Source of the DNA: Arsukibacterium sp. MJ3 | GTDB taxonomy: Bacteria; Pseudomonadota; Gammaproteobacteria; Enterobacterales; Alteromonadaceae | Assembly: GCF_000987765.1 (NCBI RefSeq) | Contig: NZ_LAHP01000002.1 | Coordinates: 124,001 to 188,000 of the forward strand | Length of the DNA stretch: 64,000 bases | Direction: 5' to 3' | Shown here: one piece after another, positions 18,948 through 27,849 of the stretch | Layout: each line of letters begins with the position of its first letter | Numbering within the stretch: the first letter of the stretch is position 1 | Made by a program: the position numbers and the translations under genes | Notes under the pieces: model-generated | Told to the model about the DNA's origin: nothing | Databases searched by the model: none | The model's input: the letters and a program-made list of their open reading frames with translations, nothing else

Positions 18948-21008
18948 ATGTCGCAATCCGTGCAGGCAGGCAGCAACCCATTGCTGGCTTTTTCCGATTT
19001 ACCGCCTTTTTCTGCTATTAAGGCCGAACAGGTTAAACCCGCTGTCGAAACGGCAATCGCTGAAGCCCGCGCTGCCGTTGAGCGGCTGTTAAGTGCCGGC
19101 GAAATAAGCTGGAACAGCCTGGTGACGCAGTTAGAACAAGACAGCGACCGTTTAGGTAAATTATGGTCACCGGTGTCGCATTTAAATTCAGTATTAAACA
19201 GTGCCCCACTGCGAGAAGCCTATGAAAGTTGCTTGCCGTTGCTGTCTGATTTTAGCACCTGGCTGGGTCAGCATGAAGAGTTGTATCAGGCTTATCTGCA
19301 GCTGGCACAAAGTGCTGAATTTAGTGGCCTAAGCCTAGCGCAACAGAAAGTGGTTACCAATTCACTGCGTGATTTTAAATTATCAGGTATTGGTTTGTCG
19401 GCAGAGAAAAAACAGCGTTATGGCGATATTCAAAGCCGCTTATCGGAGCTTGGCTCTACTTTTTCAAATAATACTCTGGATGCAACGCAGGCCTGGTTTA
19501 AGCATATTACCGATGAAACGCAGTTAGCCGGTTTGCCAGAAGATGCCAGGTTAGCGGCTGCGGAAGAAGCCGTAAGCCGCGAGCTAAACGGCTGGGTGTT
19601 TACGCTGGAATTTCCCAGCTATATTGCCATAATGACCTATGCCGGTAACCGTGACCTGCGTGAGCAGCTGTACAGTGCTTATTGCACCCGGGCGTCGGAT
19701 CAGGGCCCGCACGCCGGTCAGTTTGATAACAGCGCTATTATTGATGAAACGCTGGCCCTAAAGCATGAATTGGCGCAGTTACTTGATTTTAATAATGCGG
19801 CTGAAGAATCATTAGTAACTAAAATGGCTGACAGCCCGGCGCAAGTGCTGGATTTTTTAGCTGATTTAGCCAAGCGCGCTAAGCCGCAAGCGCAGCAAGA
19901 CTTAGCTGAACTTACTGCCTTCGCCAGGCAGCAAGACCCGGCTATAACGCTGGCGGCCTGGGATGTAACCTACTACGCAGAACAGTTAAAACAAGCTAAA
20001 TATGCGGTGTCGGATGAGCAACTGCGGCCATATTTTCCTGAACATAAAGTGGTGTCGGGATTATTTGAGGTGCTTAATAAATTATTTGGCGTAACGATAA
20101 CCGCGCGTGCGGGCGTTGATGTCTGGCACCCCGATGTGAAATTTTTTGATATTACTGACAGTAGCGGCCAGCTTCGTGGCAGTTTTTACCTGGATTTATA
20201 TGCCCGCAGCCAAAAGCGCGGTGGGGCCTGGATGGACGACTGCCGTGGCCGGCGCATTTTGCCTGATGGCAGCGTACAAACCCCGGTAGCGTATTTAACC
20301 TGCAATTTTAACAAACCGGTCGGTGGTAAACCGGCGCTGTTTACCCATGATGAAGTGGTGACCTTATTTCACGAGTTTGGCCACGGCTTGCACCATATGC
20401 TTACCCAAGTTGACGCCGCTGCGGTTGCCGGTATTAACGGTGTTGCTTGGGATGCCGTAGAGCTGCCCAGCCAGTTTTTAGAGAACTGGTGTTGGGCGCC
20501 GGAAGCGTTGGCCATTATCTCTGGGCATTATCAAACGGGCGAGCCATTACCACAGGATTTATTGGAAAAAATGCTGGCGGCGAAAAACTTCCAGTCAGCG
20601 ATGTTCTTAGTGCGTCAGCTAGAATTTGCATTGTTTGACATGCGTTTACATAGTGAATATTCCAGTCAGGACGGTGCCCGGGTGCAGCAGTTGCTGGACG
20701 AGGTGCGCAATCAGGTGTCGGTGATTGTGCCACCTAGCTTTAATCGCTTTCAGCACGGTTTTGGGCATATTTTCGCTGGTGGTTATGGCGCCGGTTACTA
20801 CAGTTATTTATGGGCTGAGGTACTATCGGCGGATGCCTTTAGCCGTTTCGAAGAAGAAGGGGTATTTAACCCTGATACCGGTCGTGACTTTTTAAGCTGG
20901 ATATTAGAGCGCGGTGGTAGTGCCGAGCCCATGGAGTTATTCAAAGGTTTCCGCGGCCGCGAGCCGTCTAATGAGGCGTTATTGCGCCATATGGGCATAT
21001 CGGCTTAA
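18948..21008 (+). CDS. prlC: Oligopeptidase A
   Basis: Cytosolic zinc oligopeptidase of the M3 family, 686 residues (E. coli OpdA has 680), which degrades short peptides including cleaved signal peptides. The zinc motif HEFGHGLHHML (about residue 477) carries the two His ligands and catalytic Glu. The third ligand lies in the ELPSQFLENW region that follows, and the substrate-recognition tyrosines in GAGYYSYLWAEVLSADAF are intact. RBS AGGA stands 7 bases upstream of the ATG. It is divergent from gor. The lipoprotein, Tag-like and rsmJ genes follow on the same strand. The neighbourhood of prlC with rsmJ is conserved in enterobacteria. Confidence 0.95.
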   Translation: MSQSVQAGSNPLLAFSDLPPFSAIKAEQVKPAVETAIAEARAAVERLLSAGEISWNSLVTQLEQDSDRLGKLWSPVSHLNSVLNSAPLREAYESCLPLLSDFSTWLGQHEELYQAYLQLAQSAEFSGLSLAQQKVVTNSLRDFKLSGIGLSAEKKQRYGDIQSRLSELGSTFSNNTLDATQAWFKHITDETQLAGLPEDARLAAAEEAVSRELNGWVFTLEFPSYIAIMTYAGNRDLREQLYSAYCTRASDQGPHAGQFDNSAIIDETLALKHELAQLLDFNNAAEESLVTKMADSPAQVLDFLADLAKRAKPQAQQDLAELTAFARQQDPAITLAAWDVTYYAEQLKQAKYAVSDEQLRPYFPEHKVVSGLFEVLNKLFGVTITARAGVDVWHPDVKFFDITDSSGQLRGSFYLDLYARSQKRGGAWMDDCRGRRILPDGSVQTPVAYLTCNFNKPVGGKPALFTHDEVVTLFHEFGHGLHHMLTQVDAAAVAGINGVAWDAVELPSQFLENWCWAPEALAIISGHYQTGEPLPQDLLEKMLAAKNFQSAMFLVRQLEFALFDMRLHSEYSSQDGARVQQLLDEVRNQVSVIVPPSFNRFQHGFGHIFAGGYGAGYYSYLWAEVLSADAFSRFEEEGVFNPDTGRDFLSWILERGGSAEPMELFKGFRGREPSNEALLRHMGISA

Positions 21009-21078
21009 ATAATTAACATATTATTAATTGCTTATCCGGTTTTGCTCTGTCAGGATTAAACTAAAATGGAGGTGGGGT

Positions 21079-21564
21079 ATGAATGTTAAAACAGGGCTAC
21101 TGGCATTGTTGGTGCTGGCGGCAACCGGTTGCCAGCAAGGGCAGGCAGCAAATGAAGCGCGGCAACCGCCTATGCCGTTGGTCGAAGCAATAGATCCGCA
21201 GAAAGATCCGATTGCAGCGGTAAAAGCGAGGGACAAGCAAATGAATATGAAAGTGGATGCAGATGTAAACGTGCTGCGCCGTGAAGCACTGACCTTAATT
21301 GGTAATGCCAGTGCCGATGATAATAGCCAGTGCCGGATAACGGGTTTTGGCCATAAGCCTTGTGGTGGGCCAGCACAATATGTGGCGTACTCGACCAAAG
21401 ACGGCAATGAAGCTGACATTTTACGCAAAATTGCCGCTTACAATGCTGCGGCAGAAGCAGAAAATATGCGACTGGGTCTGATGTCAGACTGTGCCGTAGT
21501 TCCCAAGCCGGCAGTAGAGCTGTCGGGAGGTCAGTGTAAACTGGTACAAAGCCGCAGCTACTAA
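21079..21564 (+). CDS. Small lipoprotein of unknown function
   Basis: Predicted lipoprotein of 161 residues with a classical signal (MNVKTGLLALLVLAATGC, Cys 18 lipidated). The frame stays open further upstream, but GGAGGTGGGG directly precedes ATG 21079, making that the start. The mature protein has four further cysteines (in SQCRITGFGHKPCGGP, SDCAVV and GGQCKLV), which could form two disulfides in the periplasm. A charged helical region lies between residues 45 and 75. I recognise no family. It follows prlC by 70 bases and may share its transcript. Confidence 0.7.
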   Translation: MNVKTGLLALLVLAATGCQQGQAANEARQPPMPLVEAIDPQKDPIAAVKARDKQMNMKVDADVNVLRREALTLIGNASADDNSQCRITGFGHKPCGGPAQYVAYSTKDGNEADILRKIAAYNAAAEAENMRLGLMSDCAVVPKPAVELSGGQCKLVQSRSY

Positions 21565-21619
21565 CGGCAGTAATTATCGCCATAAAATTAACAGTAATAC
21601 GCTAATAACACGGGGCAGT

Positions 21620-22324
21620 ATGGCGGGCACAGTAGAACATTTTTCAGCAATTTATCAGCGGGCTTGTGAGCGTAAAGGTGGTGTTGCTGCCGTTGCGGCG
21701 TTAACCAGCAAACCCTTAGTGCCGGCTAAGCTGACGCAATTACCTGACAGCCTGTTTCTTGCTGAATTGACCAAAAAGGTCTTTCAATCAGGGTTTGTCT
21801 GGCGGGTGGTACGGCAAAAATGGCCTAACTTTTGTGAGCTGTTCTTCGATTTTGATCTTGAAAAAGTGTTATTGCTTAGCGATGAAATGCTGGAAAAAAA
21901 GGCCGCCGATCCGCGGATTATCCGTAATGTAAATAAAGTATTTACCATTCGTGCTAATGCCCTGATGATTTACGATGTGCAGCAAAACCACGCCAGCTTC
22001 GCCAGCTTTATTGCCAACTGGCCCAGTGACAATATTATTGGTTTGTGGGCCTATTTAAAACAGCATGGTGCCAGGCTTGGCGGTAATACCGGGCCTTATG
22101 CGCTTAGGGCTATGGGTAAAGACACCTTTTTATTAACCGGGGACATAGAAGGCTATTTACGCGCTTATGCGGTGTTTGACGGTGGCATAAACAGCAAGCG
22201 TAGCCAGCAGCAAATTCAACAGCAGTTTACTAGCTGGCAGCAGCAGTCGGGGTTAAGTTTGCAGGAAATTAGCCAAATTGTGGCGTTAAGTTGCGGGGAA
22301 AACCAGTTGGGCATGCAGCGCTAA
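21620..22324 (+). CDS. Tag-like DNA-3-methyladenine glycosylase family protein
   Basis: Protein of 234 residues resembling DNA-3-methyladenine glycosylase I (Tag) and its relatives in the helix-hairpin-helix glycosylase superfamily. Supporting features are SGFVWRVVRQKWPNF near residue 57, FFDFDLEKVLLLSD, IIRNVNKVFTIRANALM and the later GNTGPYALRAMGKDTFLLT. The zinc-binding Cys/His set of E. coli Tag is not evident, so substrate and activity are uncertain. It ends one base before the rsmJ start, which implies translational coupling. The role in repair of alkylated bases is inferred from the family only. Confidence 0.65.
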   Translation: MAGTVEHFSAIYQRACERKGGVAAVAALTSKPLVPAKLTQLPDSLFLAELTKKVFQSGFVWRVVRQKWPNFCELFFDFDLEKVLLLSDEMLEKKAADPRIIRNVNKVFTIRANALMIYDVQQNHASFASFIANWPSDNIIGLWAYLKQHGARLGGNTGPYALRAMGKDTFLLTGDIEGYLRAYAVFDGGINSKRSQQQIQQQFTSWQQQSGLSLQEISQIVALSCGENQLGMQR

Positions 22325-22325
22325 C

Positions 22326-23078
22326 ATGCCCAGCATTGGTTACGTTAACACTAGCGATTTTCCGGCTGAACTTGTCACACAGTTGCAGCAACGGTTTGCT
22401 ATTATGCCGGTGGTTGCAGTACAAGGCTGGCATTTAGCTTGGCAGGATAACGCCTTAGTGCTGCGCCATACCGATTTACCACAGCAAGGCGATATTCTGG
22501 TTGATTTTGCCAGCGGTGCCGCCAGTTACCGCCGACTGCATGGCGGTGCTAAAAGTGAAGCCATTGCCAAGGCGTGTGGTTTGCATAAAAAGCGTGATTT
22601 AACGGTGCTGGATGCCACGGCCGGGTTAGGCCGTGACGCCTTTGTGCTGGCCAGCCTGGGCGCCAGTGTTACGTTGGTTGAGCGTAACCCGATAGTGGCG
22701 GCTTTGTTATTTGATGGCTTGCGCCGGGCTGCCGCTAACCCACAGCTGATGGCAGTAGCATCACGTATGCAGTTACAACATTGCTCGGCGTTGCACGCGT
22801 TAAGTACTCATGCCGCGGTTGATGTAGTGTTTTTAGATCCGATGTTCCCTGCCCGAGAAAAAACTGCCCAGGTTAAAAAAGAAATGCGGGCCTTTCATGA
22901 CGTGGTAGGCAGCGACGATGACGCCAACAGTTTACTGGCACCGGCTTTACAGCTGGCGCAAAAGCGGGTGGTGGTAAAACGGCCGGGTTATGCTAAGTGG
23001 TTGGCTTGTCAGGCGCCCACCATGGCCGTTACCGGTAAAAATAACCGCTTTGATGTGTATGTTAACGCTACCATCTAG
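22326..23078 (+). CDS. rsmJ: 16S rRNA (guanine1516-N2)-methyltransferase
   Basis: S-adenosylmethionine-dependent rRNA methyltransferase of 250 residues, the RsmJ (YhiQ) family, which modifies G1516 of the small-subunit rRNA. Visible motifs are the central DFASGAASYRRLHGGA, the SAM-binding loop VLDATAGLGRDAFVLASLG, the acidic motif VTLVERNP and the catalytic-type VFLDPMFPAREK. The C-terminal VVVKRPGYA is also typical. The ATG is one base after the stop of the Tag-like gene. Its closeness to prlC and gor mirrors the E. coli map, which supports orthology. Confidence 0.93.
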   Translation: MPSIGYVNTSDFPAELVTQLQQRFAIMPVVAVQGWHLAWQDNALVLRHTDLPQQGDILVDFASGAASYRRLHGGAKSEAIAKACGLHKKRDLTVLDATAGLGRDAFVLASLGASVTLVERNPIVAALLFDGLRRAAANPQLMAVASRMQLQHCSALHALSTHAAVDVVFLDPMFPAREKTAQVKKEMRAFHDVVGSDDDANSLLAPALQLAQKRVVVKRPGYAKWLACQAPTMAVTGKNNRFDVYVNATI

Positions 23079-23152
23079 CACAGCAGCTGCAGTGTAGCCT
23101 TATAAGCGCTTAGGCGCATAAATTCTTAAACCAGCAAACTCAGGAAAACACC

Positions 23153-23626
23153 ATGATCAAGACAGGCGATAAGTTACCCGAAGTTAGTTTTTCACAATTG
23201 ACTAAAGAGGGCGTAATGAACCCTACCACCAGCCAAATATTTGCCAATAAAAAAGTAGTGGTGTTTGCTGTGCCCGGTGCTTTTACCCCGACGTGCTCAG
23301 CAGCGCACTTACCCGGTTATATTACTCTGGCCGACCAAATTAAAGCCAAAGGCGTAGACACCATTGTCTGCACAGCAGTAAACGATGCCTTTGTAATGAG
23401 TGCCTGGGGTAAAAGCCAGAATGCGGAAGACATTGTGTTTTTAGCCGATGGCGGCGCGGCATTTCATCAGGCTACCGGCCTTACCATGGAAACCGCTGAT
23501 TTTGGCGGTGTTCGTGCCCAGCGCTACGCCATGATTGTTGAAAACGGCGTGGTTACGCTATTAAATGTAGAAGCGCCAAAAACATTTGAAGTCAGCAAAG
23601 CTGAAACTATTTTAGCGGCGCTTTAA
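23153..23626 (+). CDS. Prx5-type peroxiredoxin
   Basis: Thiol peroxidase of 157 residues, in the redoxin family related to Prx5 and the glutathione-dependent PGdx enzymes. The peroxidatic cysteine C48 lies in GAFTPTCSAAHLPGY, with the Pro-Thr and a later Arg (GGVRAQRYAM) completing the active site. The only other cysteine is C73 (TIVCTAV), which sits where some family members carry a non-essential cysteine. A one-cysteine mechanism resolved by glutathione and glutaredoxin is therefore likely, fitting with gor nearby. No glutaredoxin domain is fused. It stands alone, with convergent glycosyltransferase genes beyond. Confidence 0.9.
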   Translation: MIKTGDKLPEVSFSQLTKEGVMNPTTSQIFANKKVVVFAVPGAFTPTCSAAHLPGYITLADQIKAKGVDTIVCTAVNDAFVMSAWGKSQNAEDIVFLADGGAAFHQATGLTMETADFGGVRAQRYAMIVENGVVTLLNVEAPKTFEVSKAETILAAL

Positions 23627-23649
23627 GCATAACCCTCTCTTAACCTAAA

Positions 23650-24588
23650 CTAAGCGGGCGAAGAGAGGGCCGTTATTAGCTTTTTATCGGGGCTGCGCAA
23701 AGCAACAATTTGCCAGCCATCGTCCCGATATTTGTCAACAATAGCCGAGCGGGTACCGCGATGATCCTGGGTTTGGTAAGTAGCGACTTTTAAGCGCCCC
23801 ACTGCTTTACCGAAGTCTGGCCGGCAACTCCAAAGTGATTGGTCATCTGCAGGGTGCGGCGGCACCAGCGTTTTTATGCCGCCATGTTTTAACGCCATAT
23901 AAGACAAGTGAATATCTTCACCGTTATCCCAGTATGCTGGCTCTTCAATCCACATATAACGCACATGGGATTTTCGCATAAACCAGGCATGCCCAACTAA
24001 ATCTACCTCTGTTACGTTGTTGCTTTGCAAACCATTCCATCCGGCTTTACTTTTGCTGGAGTAACCGCCTTCGGCTGGCAGAAGCACGCCTGAGCCCCCA
24101 AGTATGCCATCGTTGCCAGCGTCAATGGTTTTTAGACAATTTTCAAACCAACGTGGTTGTGGCAGAATATCATCGTCGAAAAAAGCGACATATTCAGTAC
24201 GCACCAAACTCGCTAAGGCAAAGCGGCCCCAGAATAAAAAATTGGTATTAGAGACAATAACCCGGTCGGCCAATGCAGAGATATCCAGTAACTGATCTTC
24301 GCTGCGATTAGACCATACCCAAATTTCGTCTGGTGGTATGGTTTGACTGCGTAATGCCTGAATTTGCTCAGCAAGATATTCTGCCCGGCGATAAGCGGTA
24401 AGAATAACGGTTATGCCACTTTTTTTTGCTGCTGGCATAGCAGGTGCATCGCGATTAAAGACAATAGTGTCAGCGGGTGCGGCTAGCTTACGTTTTACCG
24501 CACCAGATAATTTAACCCGCCAAAACCCCAATACACGGGTAGACCACCACCAGCGAATGCTTTGTCTAATTGTTTTCTTTCGTGCCAT
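23650..24588 (-). CDS. GT-A fold glycosyltransferase
   Basis: Glycosyltransferase of 312 residues with a family-2-like GT-A domain. After a basic N-terminus of about 55 residues come the nucleotide-binding strand ITVILTAYRRAEYLAEQI and IPPDEIWVWSN, then the metal-binding FFDDDILPQPRWFENCL. A late acidic motif, YWDNGEDIHLSYMALKHGG, is the probable acceptor-side catalytic region. It lies 23 bases after another glycosyltransferase gene and beside waaA-kdkA, so it probably builds part of the LPS core or a related surface glycan. Donor and acceptor sugars cannot be told from sequence. Confidence 0.8.
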   Translation of the reverse strand: MARKKTIRQSIRWWWSTRVLGFWRVKLSGAVKRKLAAPADTIVFNRDAPAMPAAKKSGITVILTAYRRAEYLAEQIQALRSQTIPPDEIWVWSNRSEDQLLDISALADRVIVSNTNFLFWGRFALASLVRTEYVAFFDDDILPQPRWFENCLKTIDAGNDGILGGSGVLLPAEGGYSSKSKAGWNGLQSNNVTEVDLVGHAWFMRKSHVRYMWIEEPAYWDNGEDIHLSYMALKHGGIKTLVPPHPADDQSLWSCRPDFGKAVGRLKVATYQTQDHRGTRSAIVDKYRDDGWQIVALRSPDKKLITALSSPA

Positions 24589-24611
24589 AACAGTCTCTGC
24601 GAGTAATAATA

Positions 24612-25538
24612 TTACTTATTAATTAGTGCCGATTTAATTCGGCGAATGGTTTTACGAATAACCGATACTTTGCTGTCTTCTTTATAACGGCCTTTTTCGG
24701 CGTGGCGAATAAGCAGTAAGTTAGGCAATGCTATCGGTACTCCTTGCGTGCCCAGTAACCAGCGTAAGGCGCGGTCTTCATAGGTTTTAGTCCAGTGGTA
24801 TTTCGGTTTCTGATACACCGCTAAATCGTCACAATAACCGCAATTGCGGGCCACTTCGCCATGAATAATTTGAATGGCACCGGTAGCACGGTCAAACTTG
24901 CGTGGTTTAAATTTGCTGGTATCTACTTCTAATAACTCGGTTTTATCTTTACCGGCTGAAATCATCGGGTCGGCTTCGGTTAATAACGGCGTTACCAGCA
25001 AGGTGTCGGGGAACAGTAAAATCTCCTGACGACCGGTTAACAATTGCTGCAAGGTATCCAAACAGTTTTCATGAAATACCATGTCGCAGTCGGCAAACCA
25101 CACCCAGTCGGCTTGCGTTTGTTTGGCAGCCCGGTTACGGCCTATTGCCCGGCGCAGCAACATTGGCGTGGGCAACACCTGAAAATTCCATTCGACATTC
25201 GGTACCACAATAGTTTGAAAATGCTGCAATAATTTGGCGGTAGCCTGATCTTCTGCAGAGTAAAATACAGTAAAACGCACTTGCATATTAGCCGGTGGGT
25301 ATTTTACCAGCGAGCTAAGCTGATAAACAAAAAAGCGGGCGTAATTCCAGCAGTGGGTCACAATTTCCAGTTTAATATTGTCATATGCTATGGGTAAATC
25401 AGCTTTTACCGGCTGGTTTTTAATAAATGCACTAGCCGGAAAGTAGCCCGAAGCGGCAAAGCGCAGTAATACTTCTTTAATATTATCGAGCAAGGTCGCT
25501 TTTTCTAAAGTGGTGTTATTTGAATTAACGTTAGGCAT
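24612..25538 (-). CDS. Glycosyltransferase, probable LPS core
   Basis: Protein of 308 residues with a GT-A-like fold. The first part has KLEIVTHCWNYARFFVYQLSSL, typical of a sugar-nucleotide-binding half. The DxD-like motif lies in WVWFADCDMVFHENCLDTL. The later YEDRALRWLLGTQG supplies acidic residues, and the basic tail (VIRKTIRRIKSALINK) may touch the membrane. It is the first of two leftward glycosyltransferase genes divergent from the waaA-kdkA fusion, and a role in the inner core is inferred from that context. Its family is less certain than its general function. Confidence 0.7.
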   Translation of the reverse strand: MPNVNSNNTTLEKATLLDNIKEVLLRFAASGYFPASAFIKNQPVKADLPIAYDNIKLEIVTHCWNYARFFVYQLSSLVKYPPANMQVRFTVFYSAEDQATAKLLQHFQTIVVPNVEWNFQVLPTPMLLRRAIGRNRAAKQTQADWVWFADCDMVFHENCLDTLQQLLTGRQEILLFPDTLLVTPLLTEADPMISAGKDKTELLEVDTSKFKPRKFDRATGAIQIIHGEVARNCGYCDDLAVYQKPKYHWTKTYEDRALRWLLGTQGVPIALPNLLLIRHAEKGRYKEDSKVSVIRKTIRRIKSALINK

Positions 25539-25707
25539 GCACGACTCCAGCGCTGGGTTTTACTAAGATAAAGCAGCTTAAAAGGCAAAAAGTTTAGCAT
25601 TAAAGCCGAAATCAAAACAGATTCTTTTGGTGTAGGCGGCTGATATTTGGCATCATAGCCGTTTATGGCAGTGCAGCCTTATTGTCGGGTGTACACAGGA
25701 ATTTATT

Positions 25708-27720
25708 ATGGCTCAGGCGTTAAACCGCTTTGCATATCAGTTATTACTGTATCTGGGGTTAGTACCTTTACTGGCTTATCTGGGCTGGCGCTCGCTGCGC
25801 GATAAGCGCTATCGGCAGCGGTTGGCTGAGCGTTTTTGTTGGTTGCCCAGCAACCTAAAGGCGGGTGGTATTGTGGTGCATACCGTTTCAGTCGGAGAAG
25901 TGATTGCCGCTATTCCGTTGATTAAGCAATTACAGCAACGCTACCCATCGCAGCCCATTACCGTTACCTGCACAACGCCTACTGGCAGTGCGACTATTGT
26001 TAGCCGTTTGGGTAATACGGTGCAGCATTGTTATTTACCTTTTGATTATCCAGGCGCCATGCGCCGCTTTATTAACACCTTACAGCCGCAGCTAGTGGTT
26101 ATTTTAGAGACTGAACTGTGGCCAAATTTATTACAGCAGTGTTATAAGGCACTGATCCCCACGGTGCTGGTGAATGCCCGCTTATCGGCACGCTCGGCCA
26201 AAGGCTACCGGCGTTTTGCCTGGCTTACCCTGGGACTATTGCAGCACATTAGTCTGTTATTAGCGCAAGATAAGGCCAGTGCCCGGCGGTTTCAGGCTCT
26301 GGGGCATAATAACGTGCAAGTGTGTGGCAATGTAAAATTTGATATGCAGCTGCCCGATGGCTTTGCTGCCATTAGCGTGCAGCTTGAGCCTGCGCTTAAT
26401 GGCCGTGTAGTATGGGTAGCCGGTAGCACCCACGAAGGCGAAGATGAACAGCTATTGCAGCTTTACCCAACGCTAAAGGCACAATTTCCTACGCTATTAC
26501 TGGTGCTGGTACCGCGTCACCCCGAGCGTTTTAATAAGGTGGCAACTCTGGTTAGTAATGCTGGCTTAACCTTGTGGCGACGCAGTGAAGGTGGCTTACC
26601 AGCTGCGGCAACGCAGGTAGCGTTAGTGGATAGCATGGGCGAGTTGTTGGCCTGGTATCAGCACGCTAGCCTGGTGTTTATTGGTGGTAGCTTAATGGGC
26701 CGGGGCGGCCATAACCCGCTGGAAGCTATTTGCTTTGGTAAAGCCGTGCAAACTGGACCGCACTACTTTAATTTTGCCGATGCCTATAACCAGCTGTCGC
26801 AACAACGGGCTGTTAGTATTGTGCAGAATGCCGGGCAGCTGCTGGCCAATACTGCCGAATTGTTGGCCGATACGGTTTCGCGTCAGCAGCAAGGTGAGCG
26901 TGCCCGCCAGTTTTATACTGAGCAGCAAGGGGCTGTGGCACGCAGTATGTTGGCAATTCATCAGCTGTGTGGCGATAGCCTTTTACACCGGCAGCGCAAC
27001 AACGTTGCTCAGGCAATATATTGGTACCGCTCGGATGTATTTAGCAATATTGCTACGGCGCAATTTAAACCGGCCTGGTGGCAGCAGCAAAGTGCGGTGA
27101 CCGGAAGCTCCACTGGCCGCAATACTGCCTGGTTTGTGCAGCATCAGCAAAAAAATCAGCCGCATCAATTGGTATTGCGCCATTATTACCGGGGCGGCCT
27201 GATTGGCAAGGTATTAACTGACCGGTTTTTTTATAAAGATGCGTTATACAGTCGCGCAATGCAAGAGTTCAGCTTGCTACAGTGGATGCGCGAGCAGGGG
27301 TTAGCGGTACCTAAGCCGGTGGCGGCACATTATCAGCGCAGCGGCTTCAGTTATCGAGCCGATTTACTGATTGAGCGCATTAATGGTGCCCGTGATTTAG
27401 CAACACTATTACATACCGAGCGGGCGCTACACGACCACGAATGGCGGGCGGTTGGCGTAGCCATCGCTAAACTACATCAGGCGGGGGTTGATCACACCGA
27501 TTTAAACTGTCGCAATATTTTGCTGGACCAGGCCGATACGGTCTGGCTGATTGACTTTGATAAATGCCAGCGGCGGAAAGCCGGCAACTGGCAACAGCAA
27601 AACCTGCAGCGTTTATTGCGTTCTTTGCATAAAGAGCAAGCAAAGTTAACGCCGTTTCATTGGCAAAGTAGTGCCTGGCAACATGTTATTACTGGCTACC
27701 AGTATCAAAAACGCGGTTAA
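25708..27720 (+). CDS. Fused Kdo transferase and Kdo kinase (WaaA-KdkA)
   Basis: Single 670-residue frame joining two LPS enzymes. Residues about 1-425 are WaaA (KdtA), which transfers Kdo from CMP-Kdo to lipid A precursor: N-terminal membrane anchor, catalytic Glu64 in HTVSVGEV, GSTHEGEDEQLL, VPRHPERF and GRGGHNPLEA. Residues about 435-670 are KdkA, the ATP-dependent Kdo 4-kinase with a protein-kinase-like fold: YYRGGLIGKVL, catalytic loop HTDLNCRNILL and metal-binding LIDFDKC. The two are usually separate genes in Haemophilus and Vibrio. KdkA usually goes with mono-Kdo lipid A, so WaaA here may add just one Kdo. RBS AGGA precedes the ATG, and the junction shows no stop or frameshift. Confidence 0.9.
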   Translation: MAQALNRFAYQLLLYLGLVPLLAYLGWRSLRDKRYRQRLAERFCWLPSNLKAGGIVVHTVSVGEVIAAIPLIKQLQQRYPSQPITVTCTTPTGSATIVSRLGNTVQHCYLPFDYPGAMRRFINTLQPQLVVILETELWPNLLQQCYKALIPTVLVNARLSARSAKGYRRFAWLTLGLLQHISLLLAQDKASARRFQALGHNNVQVCGNVKFDMQLPDGFAAISVQLEPALNGRVVWVAGSTHEGEDEQLLQLYPTLKAQFPTLLLVLVPRHPERFNKVATLVSNAGLTLWRRSEGGLPAAATQVALVDSMGELLAWYQHASLVFIGGSLMGRGGHNPLEAICFGKAVQTGPHYFNFADAYNQLSQQRAVSIVQNAGQLLANTAELLADTVSRQQQGERARQFYTEQQGAVARSMLAIHQLCGDSLLHRQRNNVAQAIYWYRSDVFSNIATAQFKPAWWQQQSAVTGSSTGRNTAWFVQHQQKNQPHQLVLRHYYRGGLIGKVLTDRFFYKDALYSRAMQEFSLLQWMREQGLAVPKPVAAHYQRSGFSYRADLLIERINGARDLATLLHTERALHDHEWRAVGVAIAKLHQAGVDHTDLNCRNILLDQADTVWLIDFDKCQRRKAGNWQQQNLQRLLRSLHKEQAKLTPFHWQSSAWQHVITGYQYQKRG

Positions 27721-27849
27721 ACCCGCATAAACAGCGCTTTGTCGCAGTTTTAAGCCGTGGTTGGCTTATAATTTTCTGTTTATATTATGGATTAAGCTGT
27801 TGGTGTCTTAGTTGAACTTTGGTATAACTATGGCAGCGGAGGGGCATCT

